A stretch of 64,000 nucleotides of DNA from Sipunculus nudus (GCA_026874595.1 CM049307.1:25707079-25771078), one strand, 5' to 3'; positions 49,052 to 61,270 are shown, counted from the stretch's first letter. The notes: generated by a model from the letters alone, not told the origin. Translations and numbers: made by a program.

Positions 49052-50395
49052 CTGAAAGAGATGAAAAAGTAAGTGTTAGACATTAGGTTCTGATATAAGA
49101 TCAAAGTTCCATGAGGGTTCTTGTTACTCTACTTGTTATATGTTTGAATTGTTTTGACATTTTACAAAATGCGTTAACCATATTTGCATGAAGCTAGAAA
49201 AGTTCAACATGAGGCAAATTTATGTACTGCCATATATACAGCATAGCTGCATGGTAAAATATCATGATATTGTGTGTAATGGTCTGTTAAAAAAATTACA
49301 AGTTCTGACTTCTGAACAAATAACCAACTGTTTAGAAAATATAATGTACATGTACTTTATTATTAGCAGCTTAGCTCTACAGTAAAATTCTATAAATTCC
49401 TCCACTGAACCCTTTTATTTAAATGACCAAATCCCAATTATCATACATACAATGGTCAACTGCACTATGATTCAAACTTATGACTGTTACGAAAAGAAAG
49501 CACATTTCCACTAGGCCAGCCAACTGAGAGACTGAATGCTTAAACTTTGTTTTGCAGACAAAATCCCGGCATGTATGAAGCTACTGAATGTGGATTAGCA
49601 GCATAAGCAATACAGACTGGCTTCTTACTTTTACCAACCAAAGTCCAATCATAAAGCTGAATATTGTTGATAATGATCAAGTTTTATCAATTCTACTGAT
49701 TGGCCAACATGTCTACAAATTTAGTAGATTACTTGCATAATAAAAGGTAATAATATTAATTAAAATTGTTACCTAGCTGCTAATCCTATAACAAACCTTT
49801 ACTGATGCTATGGGTAAACTGAACTAAAAATGAAGCTGCCTGCAGCGACCAAATGTCCGATCGTTTAACTGACAACTGTGTCATCAGCTCCCCATATATC
49901 AGTTTTCTACCTTTAACAGATACATATATCAGTTTACAGAGCTTATAAATAATTCCAAAAAAATATGTAAAAGTATATGGGGTGATAATAAAAAGGTTCA
50001 ATAAGATATATCTACATTTGAGTCACTCTTGTGGCCACTGATATTTGATAATAATACTATTACTAGTATGGCACACTCCTTAAATGGCTTTACTGAAACC
50101 AATTAAAATAAAAAGGCTTGACTTTGGAATCGAGGCTACATTTAAACAGGCCTCCTCAAGGTTAAACTGTATGGCTATTTTATTTCAGCTAGGATATTTA
50201 TTACAAGGATATTTCTACCTTAAATATTGCCATTCCTATTCGTTATGAACACTGATGAATATTACGTATCTTTCATCTACCGGTACTTGCACCTTACTGT
50301 TCCCCATCCTTTAATCAGTTCCTCAAACCAATATGAACCCTGGATTCTGAAGTCGCTCCAAATTGAAATAACAGGTATTTCACCGAAATACTTAC
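49052..50395 (-). other. PAQR3 intron 1
   Basis: A 1.3 kb intron between the presumed 5' UTR exon and the first coding exon. Nothing recognised. Confidence 0.45.
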
Positions 50396-50690
50396 GATGA
50401 CTTCCACATTACTGGCCAGTTGACTGTAACATCTACGTGAGAGTTTGCCTTGGTGCAAGGCTGATAATTACACACCAGTTGACCCGGGCTCATAACAACG
50501 TGAGAGTGACCAATGACACCGATAGGACCGTCCGGGCTGGGAGGCTCACTCTTCAATGTTGATGACAGTTCTTTGGTGTGAAACGTGAGATCAGCGATAT
50601 CTTTCATCAAGAATTCTTAATAAACTGATATATGGTAATCAATTAGGCACGGGGCACGTGAAGCCTGCCCTAACAAGTGCAGAACGGCTT
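50396..50690 (-). other. Presumed PAQR3 5' UTR exon with upstream ORF
   Basis: GC-richer than its surroundings and ending in a strong donor ATC/GTAAGT on the minus strand. It contains an ATG at 50605-50607 whose frame runs 70 codons to the donor (includes TLKSEPPSPDGPIGVIG). Joined to exon 2 at 49051 this frame stops after three more codons at TAA, 40 bp before the PAQR3 ATG, so it would be a 73-codon upstream ORF, not an N-terminal extension. It could instead be the first exon of an unrecognised transcript. The transcription start is a guess. Confidence 0.4.
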
Positions 50691-50760
50691 AGTTTAGCAA
50701 AGCTCCCAGGCAACAGCAGTTTGTTTGCATGGGCGCAGCCATACCTTATATTCACAATGG
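50641..50760 (-). promoter_or_regulatory. Possible PAQR3 promoter region
   Basis: A locally GC-rich stretch with an E-box CACGTG at 50655-50660, just upstream of the presumed first exon. No TATA box at a convincing place. Assignment rests on position only. Confidence 0.25.
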
Positions 50761-51118
50761 TGCGGTAATTTTATTCTTTATTGAAATAATATTGGTCCTA
50801 AATTTAAAGTGAATCCTTGTGAACACACAGACGTTGGATTTTTGCCTCCAGGACTGAAGAGTATTTCAGGTTCCCTTTCAGGCTACTGGACCCTGGACAA
50901 ATAAACTTCATCAACACGCATGGCTCAACACTAGAAATTCACAGGGGCGTCAATATAGGGGGGGGGGGGGGGGTAAATTAAATTGCAAATTAAATATATT
51001 TATAAATAGAATAAAAGACTTTGGATCTATTTACTAAAAAAGTTATATCTAAACCTTGCTTAGAATTCACTAAAATAACTTATTTTCTTAAACATTATAA
51101 TTATTTGAAATATGATTA

Positions 51119-51119
51119 A

Positions 51120-51215
<96 letters not shown>

Positions 51216-51291
51216 ATATATTTATATATATTTATAAAGATAGTTGAATATGTCACTCAGAGACGCTAAAAAAAGGTATATATATTGGTTT

Positions 51292-51345
<54 letters not shown>
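51119..51345. repeat. Compound (TA)n microsatellite
   Basis: Three TA blocks (51119-51170, 51174-51208, 51292-51345) separated by short non-TA segments. Confidence 0.95.
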
Positions 51346-51346
<1 letters not shown>

Positions 51347-52615
51347 AAGTCATTCCCCCCCCCCTCCCACACCCAGGAAAAAAAATGACGCCACTGGAAA
51401 GTCAAAAGGTATTTTTAAATAGTTCGTAAAAAGAGAAAAAGAGAAAAAAATGTGCTGAAAGAAAATAAATTATTGTGAGGTTACATCATATAAAGTAAAT
51501 AGCTTGGCCTGTATGCCACAGATTAGCCTACTGAAAGGTGACAACTGATCAATTTGAAGTGGGCGTGGCTTACCAAGAAAATCCGATAAAATTAATAATG
51601 GAGCAAATCCATGATCAAACAGGTAAAATATCTATTAATAACATTTACCTGGTCTTATCTTTTATTCCAAGTTAAATTTCCGTTGAAGATATATATAATA
51701 ATATAGCACGTATACCTTAATTAATTTCTTAACCTTAATTGCAATGATAGGTTGATAGATTGATTCATTCGTTCTTTCTATCATTAATCAATAATTGATC
51801 AAATCATTAAATGAATGATTGATTGATTGACTGCTTGATTCGTCATCTTTGTATTTTTGTTCTTATAACACACCAAATAAGTCTATTCTTACATCAATTT
51901 GCTCTACGTATCATGAACACCAGTTTGGTGCACGCTTACATCATATTTTCGACGATATACTGAATCAAACAATGCTTGTTCTATAAAATTAGATATTAAT
52001 CCGATTTATTTATTCATAAATGCCTATTTTACATTTATATTCATACGTATATCATAAGATATATATATATAGAGAGAGAGGGGCTTATAATGATACCTTT
52101 TACCTCCATGTATAAAAAATAACTTTTTATAATTTTGTATAGGGATTATAAAATTTTTATTTTTTATTACGGCATGTGAAAGAATGCAAACATTTTACAA
52201 ATATTATACAACCATATCCCAGTATTATAACCTAAAAGATTTTAAAGATTCTTAATGTCTATGTGTTACGTTCATAAATTTTGTTTTAATATTATGATAA
52301 CAAGCTTTGAAACATCTTCGAAAACCTATTATTCTTTATACTAACGAGCCTCTGTTAGCTGGGCCTCTCATGCAGAGAACTGAAATGTTTGCAATGCAGT
52401 TTATTTGTACTAAAGGTACATATTAGAGAGTCCGCTATAGGCCTATATTGTCTCGTACAGCATTTTTTTAATTCTAAAATAAAAAGTGATTAAAGCTTCA
52501 GTAAGCTTGTTACCTATATATAGATCAACGAGGGGACCACCGAAGATTTTTTTCTCTAACAAGGATAGAATGCTGACTTCTGAGATGGAGGGTACGTTTT
52601 CACTGATGGTAGAAC

Positions 52616-52619
<4 letters not shown>

Positions 52620-52678
<59 letters not shown>
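52620..52678. repeat. (TA)n microsatellite
   Basis: About 58 bp of TA directly against the left end of the Tigger-like element, which uses TA as its target. Confidence 0.95.
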
Positions 52679-52681
<3 letters not shown>

Positions 52682-52998
52682 TGAAACCAGTCGAAGGGAC
52701 TGGTGAACTTACTTCGACACAACCGGAGTTCGAGACAACCGATGTTCACTATATTCAACCTCTTCAGCCTCCATTATCATCGATAAATACTGCACATGTA
52801 TAGGGCCTATGTTATTTAGGTCTCACAAATGTTTTCGTGAAAGAAAACACAGATTTCATGTACATTTTTCATTAATAACGAAAAACACATAAGTACCACC
52901 AAAAGTAGGATTAGGTTAATCAAGAAAGTGAAATAAGAGCACAAACATGTACGTGTATAAAAGCACACAAATCATTAATGTGTTCCCAGTTCAACACA

Positions 52999-53196
52999 TC
53001 AGATCTTCTTTAAAAAGGCAGTAACCTTGATCTTCTCAGCATTCTTGATCCATGTACACAGCGTGTTGGCGTGGATGTTAAAGTCCTTTGCAATCTTTGC
53101 CTTGGTCTTGCCACCACGTTCAACTTCGACCAGCGTTTCGTACTTCTGCTCAATGGTCTTTACATCAAACTTACGCATAGCAGGCCGCGACGCCAT
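52999..53196 (-). pseudogene. Truncated pogo/Tigger transposase, HTH domain only
   Basis: A 65-codon frame starting ATG at 53194-53196. It encodes a psq/CENP-B N-terminal type helix-turn-helix: [20 protein letters not shown] then AKIAKDFNIHANTLCTWIKN, the classic lysine-rich start, IAKxF turn and T-L-xx-W recognition helix. The rest of the transposase (second HTH and DDE domain) is absent, ending at a stop after KVTAFLKKI. It lies within intact terminal repeats. It may be an inert remnant, or the frame may still make a small DNA-binding protein. Confidence 0.75.
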
Positions 53197-53240
53197 TGCA
53201 AACAGGACACGAAAAATATGAAAGTGAAGCAGTAATACTG

Positions 53241-53415
<175 letters not shown>

Positions 53416-54033
53416 TAAATTAGAGTCAGTCTGATATAGATTTCATCTTCCTCAATTTATACAGAGTCCTGTATGTTTATCCTAGACACATCAAAGGTAA
53501 GGATTGGATTATGTTTGGTTTATCAATAACTACTCATTGGTGCTTTTTCGGCGAGAGAAGAAAGGCGTGATAATGAGTGACTAATTGGCCAAACAAGAAA
53601 ACAACGGGCTAGGTATGTCAGCCAATGCGCTTGATGAGTAAGATCCTAGCCGGTATTAATTATGTAACTAGTCATCGCGGCCGTAGGTATGATTGTTTGA
53701 CCGTGCACAACTGTTGACCTAACACTAAGGCGGCATGACCTTGAGTCGACAGAGCCATCGCGCTTGATAAGTATGACTGCTCATCACGGCCCAATCATGA
53801 TAGACGGGCCCTGTACAACTGTTATCCAATCATGACTTCGAGTTAAGCGATAGCAATATTAGCTAGGGACCATCAAAACACCTCGACACATCCGGATTTT
53901 CGACACATCCGACTTGGACACAAGCGGAGTAAAATTAGTAAGGTTTTAACTATTTTTTGCAGGGACCTCACGTTCGATTTCGACACATGCGGGAATTCGA
54001 CTTAACCGAGTTCGACACAACGAGGTTTCACTG

Positions 54034-56540
54034 TATATACATATGCGTCTGTGTTCTAGGTACGTACACATACCTACAATCGTGTTTATGCATATAAAGT
54101 TATTTAATACTATAAAAATCTTGTTTTTTTAATAAACATCTTGTTTTTTAAAATACACATCTGTTATCATGCTTAAAAACAGCATATGATTAAAAATGTG
54201 TTGTGAAAGAAAACCATGAAGAAGAGATTTAGAAGGTTTCTTAGTTAAAGCATTGTAAAGCGTAGCTGAAACTCACGAGTTCCAACCCATCTGAGGCATA
54301 TCACCTGTAAACCTTTAACAATCCAATCAATGTATCTATCATAATTATATATAGGCCTATATTCATTTTTAAAGTCAGGAATCTCAGGATCATCTCACAC
54401 AATTTAGGAGGATATAACATGTTACAATTTACATAAAGTATAAAAATGTGTCTTCGTCACCAAAAAATGACATTCTCACCCGACGTTTCTTTTAACGGAA
54501 TAAAAGAAATCCAAATAAGCATACAATTTTTAGGGGATTACTATTTCTCGCCGTGTGTACTCTGTAGGACGTGGCATCCAAAAGGTTTAAGCCAGCGTCT
54601 CCTACAGCAAACCTTTGATCATTAAGGTGGGTTCGGCTATATATGTACAATATACAAGTACGTTTCACTTGCATCAAGTGCAATTACATCCATTACATTT
54701 CAAATAAAAAAAAAGGAAACAACCATATTCATTTTCATATTGATATCTCAGTCATCCGATATTCTTCGGTATCTGTCTATATTCGAGTGATCATCCGGTT
54801 AACTGCAGTGACATTTAAATGAGGTTACATTCCATTCATAAAGCGTGAAGATTAACATTGGAAACAGTGGCTTTGCATAAATTATAAAAAAATGACCAGG
54901 CGAGCTGATAGAGTCAGAATTATATTGAAATTCTTGAAAAATAAATTAGTATATAGGACAGAACTGGGCCAGAGCTGGAACTTTATGGGAGCAATCAAGA
55001 TCTTGGTAGGCCGGGGTCATTTCTCCAAGTTCCGAATATAACAACTAAGTAGGTATAATTAAAAAAATGATCCAGTCCAAAACCTTTACATATTACTCAA
55101 TTGTGACTTAATTCTCAGCATATACTTCGGAATATACATTGAAAAGCCTTATGGCTTAATCAAGACAAAAAAACACGAATAGTTTTGATATTATGCATTC
55201 TTGAAGTGTAACAATAGGTTTTTAATACAAACTGGAGTTTTAGTTTTAAATTTTTCAAAAGAACAAAGCACAGTGACCTAGTTTTTACGGTTTGGTTGAA
55301 CTTCTATACATCGTACTGTATGTAGAATTTCAAATCCGTCTGTCCAATGATGTCAAAACATGCTTGTCTAACAGGCAGAAAAATTTCTGACATGCATGCA
55401 GGACGACGGACAGCGGAAAATCGCCATATATATTATTCTGAACTATATATATAATAGACTAACCAACCAAAAATTTTCAATTAGCTCATTCATAAATCTC
55501 TATATGATATATTTTGTTAAACTTTGTGTTTGGTTTCATCTTCTTGTATATTATTCTTATGGAATCAAGCTTGGTTTGGGACCTTTACATGTATGCCTCC
55601 TGTGCTGTATTGACAAAGTGGTCTTCGTTACATCCTCAACGCCGAGAACTAACAAGGGGGTGCTGCTGCCCTCACTGCATAGGAAGGGAGCGATCACACA
55701 TTAAGTCTTGGACTAACCAGAAGCAAGCATGCAGCGATAGTGTAATTAAGAACTTGTTTCAGAGGGGACTTAAACATCATTTTGAACTGTAACTGCTATC
55801 TACATCCGTGACACAGATATAAAAAAGAGGCCATTATAAAAAATATTTGCCGGGAAAAAGTCTCCCCTTGCCAGGACATGGAACAGGGTAGATGGGATTC
55901 CACATAAAGTTCTGTATAATTGTCCCAGAATATAGTAGTTCTGTAGCCCCCCCCCCCCCCATATATATATAGGCGACGTCAGGTGGAACTCGGATGCTAA
56001 GCGGACGAAACCCCCCCCCCCCCCCCCACAGGCCTGCGAGCCTGATAAAATTAGTACAGTAATCATTTAGTAATCAGGTTATCTAAAATATCAAACAAGG
56101 ATGGCCCCAGAACAGTGAAAAAGGATAAAGATATCAATTTATCTTTTCCCGTGTATTTGTAATTTAGATTTTTACCCCATGAATGTCAGGAACATAAAAA
56201 TATAAGGACACTTGGACATTGTGTAATAAAGCTTTCATGAAAACCATAATAGAAGTACTGGTTGTCTTCAACACGCAATGACTGCAAACATGCATTTACC
56301 ATTTATCATACATATCAACTTTAAGTGGAGATCGCTAACCAGCCTTGTTGTTTTCTTTATTGAATTTGCATTAAATGTCATGTGACCAATAAATATGGTC
56401 CACATAATTCCATAAAAAAAGATTAATGACTTCTAGCCCTGTTAAAGTAAAATTATTCAGTTGCCATTTTTGACGCCATCTTGGAATTAATAGAGGTTAA
56501 CCTTCATTAGTACACTTTAGAAAACTTATCAATCCGTACA
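54034..56540. other. Intergenic DNA, no recognised gene
   Basis: Open frames at 55396-55792 on the plus strand are 92-102 codons and overlap each other, with no recognisable domain. C runs occur at 55949-55961 and 56011-56027. Nothing else recognised. Confidence 0.45.
55949..56027. repeat. Paired C runs
   Basis: Two C homopolymers of 13 and 17 bases flank ~50 bp that includes (AT)n and GGCGACGTCAGGTGG. Confidence 0.9.
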
Positions 56541-56541
56541 C

Positions 56542-58038
56542 CTGGGGTCCATCTGAACCCCAGTAGTAATTGATGCATATTCTTTATACTACATAAATAT
56601 CATAATTGTTTGATTATTATAATATAAACTTTTTGGACAAATGTAGAACTGAAAATCTAACATATATGAGGGAAAATGCTTCAAATAAAGGTATCCATAA
56701 CATATTTTCCAAGAATTACATAAATTTTCTTCTTTGGCAGTGATTACTCTCGGTTTGTTCAGGCTAGCATATCAGTACTACTTATAATTGAAATTTTAAG
56801 TGCTGACATATAAAATAGTACACAATATATCCAGATAAAAAACAAAGTCAAGAGATTCTGACTTTGAATTATAAAAATTTGTATTGGGGTCCAATTGGAC
56901 CCCAAACACTGCAATTTCAAAGAAATTGATATCAAAACATTTAAAGGCATAATTTTAAATGACAAACGGAAATTGAAATAGGAATGAACTGCTACAAGTC
57001 TTATTTATATTTGGTATTAAAAAATCATCAAAAGTCTCAAAGGAAATGAAACCAGTCTTCCAGTCTTATATATTTGTAGCTTCACCGTCACCAATCGCAT
57101 TGTATGCTGGGGATAGGGTGATCTGCGCAAGCATGATTGTCACAGATGGTGCAGCATGGGCAAAATTTCTGTCTGTCTGTCTGGTCTGGGACAGAGGTAG
57201 CAACGCGCTTTGGTTGCCGAGGTTCCCTAGACAGCGTGTTGGTGAACATCAAGCATGCTAGGGTCTATAAATGCTGATTTCACAGATTTCTTAATTGCCC
57301 AGAGACTTTGCAAACGTTGATGTAGAAGGCCATCATAAAGGACTCGCACAACGACTGCAGGACAATCAGAAGTATATTAAGATGTGACTTCAGGACAATT
57401 GAAAGTATCTTTAGAAGTAACTTCAGGCCAATCAATCTGACCATTGCCAAGATCTTTGCCCACAACAGATAATTCACCATCTGAAGGGTCAAAGTAGCGC
57501 CATAAATTATACTAATCGCCTGGAATATGATGTAGCTTGACTGATTTCTAAGTATGTTTGAATAGAAATATGGAATAAATGCAAATTATTATATCCCTAA
57601 GTGGATAACAGTGTCGGAGATGTAGTATTTTTGAAAAAAAAAAGTAACACAAAAGATAAAAATTTCACAATATTCTGTCGAGCATTGTTTCCAACTGGGG
57701 TCCACTTGGACCCCAAGAGAATATATTATATACAGATCATATGGTTCAATGGAACCACACTATCTTTAACCATAATATCGACATAATTATACCTGACAAC
57801 TACCTAGAAAGAGGAAAGACAACAACTGATCAATACAAAAATATCACAAGAAATACACCCCTGGGGTCCAAATGGACCCCAAGTGTACTGATGAAGGTTA
57901 AAAGGGTGGTCAGCTATAACTCACTGACATTACTCACTGACAGTTGGTCTGTATGCCTAAATTACGGCAATAGTGTAAATAGTGACGTATTGCCATTTTG
58001 TTGCAAATTGCATGTAATTTGCAGCCATTTTGGACCCC
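56542..58038. repeat. Cluster of TGGGGTCCANNTGGACCCCA palindromes
   Basis: Copies are at 56542-56563 (slightly mutated right arm), 56884-56905, 57695-57716 and 57861-57882, with a half copy TGGACCCC at 58030. The central two bases vary (TC, AT, CT, AA) while the arms stay nearly invariant. The DNA between them is not obviously repeated. The element type is not recognised; it may be a non-autonomous transposon with internal palindromes. Confidence 0.8.
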
Positions 58039-58181
58039 ACCTTTCATTTGTCAGTCACATTACTACTCAGCAGAACTTCAGATATAGCTTCATTGGATTT
58101 CATTGCCCAGAAAACCTAGCAATAGATACAAATATTTCAACTTTGTGATGAAATATAAATGATTTGTGGTCATTGTATGGT

Positions 58182-58187
<6 letters not shown>

Positions 58188-58243
<56 letters not shown>
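58188..58243. repeat. (TA)n microsatellite
   Basis: About 45 bp of TA with a short TATTTATATATAA tail. Confidence 0.95.
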
Positions 58244-58599
58244 AGGAAATCTTGCATGTCATTTTGAATTTCACAACATTCCAGAAGTTTTAGTATATTA
58301 TTCCTACTGTAAAATAATGCCTAATATCTTTATGAAAAGTCTTTAGAAATGTTTTGGTTAAACTGTATATTGATCTAATTGATTAATATAAAGCAAATCA
58401 ATGGCTTAAACTTCTTAACAATATATTAACTTGAATTTTTGTGTGTGCACAGTGTCTCAGTGTTAGTAACATATATATGCTTGGGGAAGCTGTATAGGTG
58501 GGCTAAAATCTGAACTGATTAGATACAATTAAAGCAAAATTTTTAAATACGATAACTGGATTTTGTTGCATGTCATTTTTGGATTTTACTTTTTGTTGA

Positions 58600-58840
58600 A
58601 TATAGTACCCTTATATCATGAACCTCTCCTAATGGGCATCTCTGTATTACAGAACCTCTATAAGTGTCTGTTAAGTGTTTATACGGATGACCAGAGGAAA
58701 GATCTTGGTCGCGCACATGCGACAATTATAAAAAAGAAAAGAAACATGAAAGAAGGAACACCTAGAGGAGCTTGAAAACCCTTGAATTGTGAATTTATGC
58801 TGTACCACCACCAGGTTGCGTGAGCGCTGTGTTTGTCTCG
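58600..58840 (+). repeat. Left arm of a diverged long inverted repeat
   Basis: Words such as CCTCTCCTAATGGGCATCTC, TGTATTACAGAACCTCTATA, CGACAATTATAAAAAAGAAA and GTTGCGTGAGCGCTGTGTTT reappear in reverse order and on the opposite strand at 59285-59720. Identity looks around 80% by eye. Confidence 0.75.
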
Positions 58841-59284
58841 TTTCTATACGATTGGTCTCGTTTCTAAATTTTATTTCCATTTCAAATTTGCCATATTAGC
58901 ATAAAATTCCCAAGCAAGTACCAAAAACTAATTATGTCCCTTGCAAATGTCGGGATATTTTATCTGGTCAAACAAGAACCTCTGATAGACATTACATGTA
59001 TTACTAATGACATTATTAGTGTCCACCGGCTGAGCCATTCTAACACAGCGCTGGTTTTATATCCCAAGGCTTTCAGTCTTTTCACACACACACACATATA
59101 TATATAGCGAGAGAAAGAGAGAGGGGGGGGGAGAGAAACCTATTTACATATTACAAACCAGGTATTTTGAGTATATATGAAATACAATTTAGTCTCCTTA
59201 AACTATTACGGTATCTTTCAATTTTTCGTTCTTAGTTTGCTTTCTCCTGTATACAAGTGGAAAAAACTTGCCCCGGGCGTGATC

Positions 59285-59720
59285 GATGAGGAAAAACAAA
59301 CAGCGCTCACGCCACCTGATAGCCATAAAATAAACTTAAAAAAACAAGGTTTTTCAATCTCTTCTGGGTGTTTTTTCTTTCATGTTTTTTCTCTTTATTT
59401 TTATAATTGTCGCGTGTGCTAGACTAAGATCTTGCTTCTGGTCAACCGGTCTTGTTATAGTAAACAGACAAAGGTGCACTGTGTTTTCTCACACACAGAA
59501 CCATAATAACGTATACAAAACCGGTAAACAGGAGATAGTAAACCCGTGTATCGGCATTGATTTGCTGAACAACTTTCGTATTCAGCCAAAATGATTTAAT
59601 AACGTGAGACAAAACACATATAATTACAAAAGAATATGAACACTGAGTGTCAATATAGAGGTGTCTGTAATACAGAGATGCCCGTAAGGAGAGGTTTCTG
59701 ATTCATATATTATGAACGAA
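59285..59720 (-). repeat. Right arm of a diverged long inverted repeat
   Basis: Mirror of 58600-58840, with about 190 extra bases (near 59447-59640) absent from the left arm. The spacer 58841-59284 contains a (CA)n/(TA)n/(GA)n tract and no gene. Confidence 0.75.
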
Positions 59721-60247
59721 GTGCTTGATCCTTTCAGTTGAACTTCGTGCCGTTTACTGTGCGTTATGTCATAAATCTTGTTCTTATACAGATCAATTTT
59801 GGAATATAAGAAACCTACCCAACATATATCCATTCTCAATTACTTATAATCAGGCTATTTGTTAGCTGTACCTCTTGTCCGGACCCTTCCTTCTCCAAAA
59901 GGTAGTTTCAATTTGGCAAAGGCAATATTTTTTCTTTTTAATATTATGACAGGCTCACTATTATAACATCATACACTGCTAACAGAATTTAATTACCTAT
60001 TTAAAAATGAAAGTTCTGTATATGACTGGCAGACAACGATTTGATAAATTTCATTTTCTTGAAATATTTCCGAAACCTAGACACAAAGAAACAATGATAA
60101 ATCGAATAGCATTTAAATTTAAAGTATAAATAAATAAATAAATAAATACATAAGTAAACATTTATATATTTTTTTCCTTTTCAACGGTGTTCCGACGGTT
60201 TGCAAGGTGAAGATGTTGTGTGGTTAGGGTACGAACACGCATTATTT

Positions 60248-60290
<43 letters not shown>

Positions 60291-60349
60291 CTTATACATA
60301 TATCATTGGCCTTTTGTGTATTCGATGAATCAGATGCGTAAGATTAATT
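59721..60349. other. No gene; simple repeats
   Basis: A (TAAA)n run lies at 60127-60150 and (TA)n at 60250-60289. Otherwise nothing recognised. Confidence 0.6.
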
Positions 60350-60579
60350 ATGTCGTACGTACGAGATAATATGTCGTACGTACGAGATAGTATGTCGTTC
60401 GTACGAGATAGTATGTCGTACGTACGAGAAAATATGTCGTACGTACGAGATATTATGTCGTACGTACGAAATGATATGTCAACGTACGAGATACTATGTC
60501 GTACGTAAGAGAAAGTATGTCGTACGTACGAGATAGTATGTCCTACGTACGAGATAGTATGTCGTACTTACGAGATAAA
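60350..60579. repeat. 21 bp palindromic minisatellite, about 11 copies
   Basis: The unit is ATGTCGTACGTACGAGATARK. The core TCGTACGTACGA is a perfect 12 bp palindrome in most copies. Copies differ by one or two substitutions, and one has a one-base deletion (ATGTCAACGTACGAG). The array stops about 20 bp before the vigilin-like fragment. Confidence 0.95.
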
Positions 60580-60600
60580 TAATTTATTATTCTTATTACC

Positions 60601-60830
60601 AGGTGGCAGCAATACGCTTCCGTACGTATCAACGTTCCCTACCATCTGTACAGCGGGATGAAATCACAGTCGCTGGCGAAAAGGATGGCGTGCATCAGGC
60701 AGTGGCTGCCATAAATAAAATCTACGAAGAAAAGAAACGTAAATGCCAGACCCTCTCTGTGGGGGTCCGTAAGACAAGCACAAGCACGGGATCGGACCTA
60801 GCCATGACAACCCGATTCAGCAGGCTATGA
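60601..60830 (+). pseudogene. Vigilin-like KH-domain fragment 1
   Basis: Begins right after an acceptor-like TTATTACCAG. The segment RDEITVAGEKDGVHQAVAAI and NKIYEEKKRKCQTLSVGVRK is the end of one KH domain and the linker to the next in vigilin (HDLBP), the multi-KH RNA-binding protein. After VRK the vigilin-like KHKHxIGP continues only in another frame, so there is a frameshift. The N-terminal residues (AAIRFRTYQRSLPS) keep the IRF of the KH core. There is no start codon of its own and no following donor. Judged a decayed copy or fragment; the parent gene is elsewhere. Confidence 0.7.
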
Positions 60831-60869
60831 TAATTGGGCTGGTTAGCCTACTAGATCGTGATAAAAGTT

Positions 60870-60995
60870 GTTACGAAGACAAATTTTTCAGAGGAAAATA
60901 CTAGGCCGATCCGGGATTCGAACCCATGTCGGTGGCGCACATGTCCGGCGTTCTGACCGCTTCGCTAGACCAGTTCGGTCCGCTTTTATGTCACC
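60870..60995 (-). repeat. tRNA-derived SINE-like repeat, copy 1
   Basis: On the minus strand there is a perfect polymerase III A box TAGCGAAGCGG (60957-60967) and B box GGTTCGAATCC (60914-60924), 32 bp between them, followed by CGGATCGGCC and a tail AAAATTTGTCTTCGTAAC. The cloverleaf does not pair well enough to call a tRNA gene, so it is a tRNA-derived SINE head. Confidence 0.7.
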
Positions 60996-61133
60996 TCGTA
61001 ACCCTACCCCTCTTAAGAGCGTTCTGCTATAAGAACAAGACTAATTATTCCAGGAGTCACACTTTGGTGAGCTTCATCTCTCTGCCACAAAGTTTACCGT
61101 CACGTAGGACGAGCCCCCATTTTGTTACGAAGA

Positions 61134-61270
61134 CAAATTTTTCAGGGGAAAATACTGGGCCGATCCGGGATTCGAACTCATGTCGGTGGCGCACACGTCC
61201 GGCGTTCCAACCGCTTCGCTACAAAAGCAAGCTTCACTAGCGAGACAGTTTGGTCCGCTTTTATGTCACC
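61134..61270 (-). repeat. tRNA-derived SINE-like repeat, copy 2
   Basis: Same sequence as copy 1 with a few substitutions: the A box is intact and the B box has one change (AGTTCGAATCC). About 24 extra bases are inserted before the A box. Direct orientation, 264 bp from copy 1. Confidence 0.7.

Larger units (their letters stand above)
50761..52678. other. AT-rich simple-sequence region
   Basis: No gene. Contains a poly-G run at 50958-50973, the compound (TA)n block 51119-51345, a C run at 51354-51364, TGAT/ATTGA tetranucleotide repeats at 51775-51835 and (TA)n at 52620-52678 that abuts a Tigger-like element. Confidence 0.6.

Noticed and set aside
50396-50607. N-terminal extension of PAQR3
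   Set aside because: Splicing this frame to the only good acceptor (49051) gives a stop after three codons, so it cannot be joined to the PAQR3 frame.
51119-51345. Origin or matrix attachment region from extreme AT content
   Set aside because: Only dinucleotide repeats are visible; no specific motif supports such a role.
55396-55792. Two overlapping plus-strand frames of 102 and 92 codons
   Set aside because: Different frames over the same DNA, low-complexity AT-rich start, no domain recognised.
57741-58148. 135-codon frame across the GGGGTCC palindromes
   Set aside because: It includes the palindromic repeats and shows no similarity to a known transposase; probably chance.
60914-60967. 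Functional tRNA gene on the minus strand
   Set aside because: A and B boxes are present but acceptor and anticodon stems do not pair, and a longer second copy lies nearby, so it is a SINE-like repeat.
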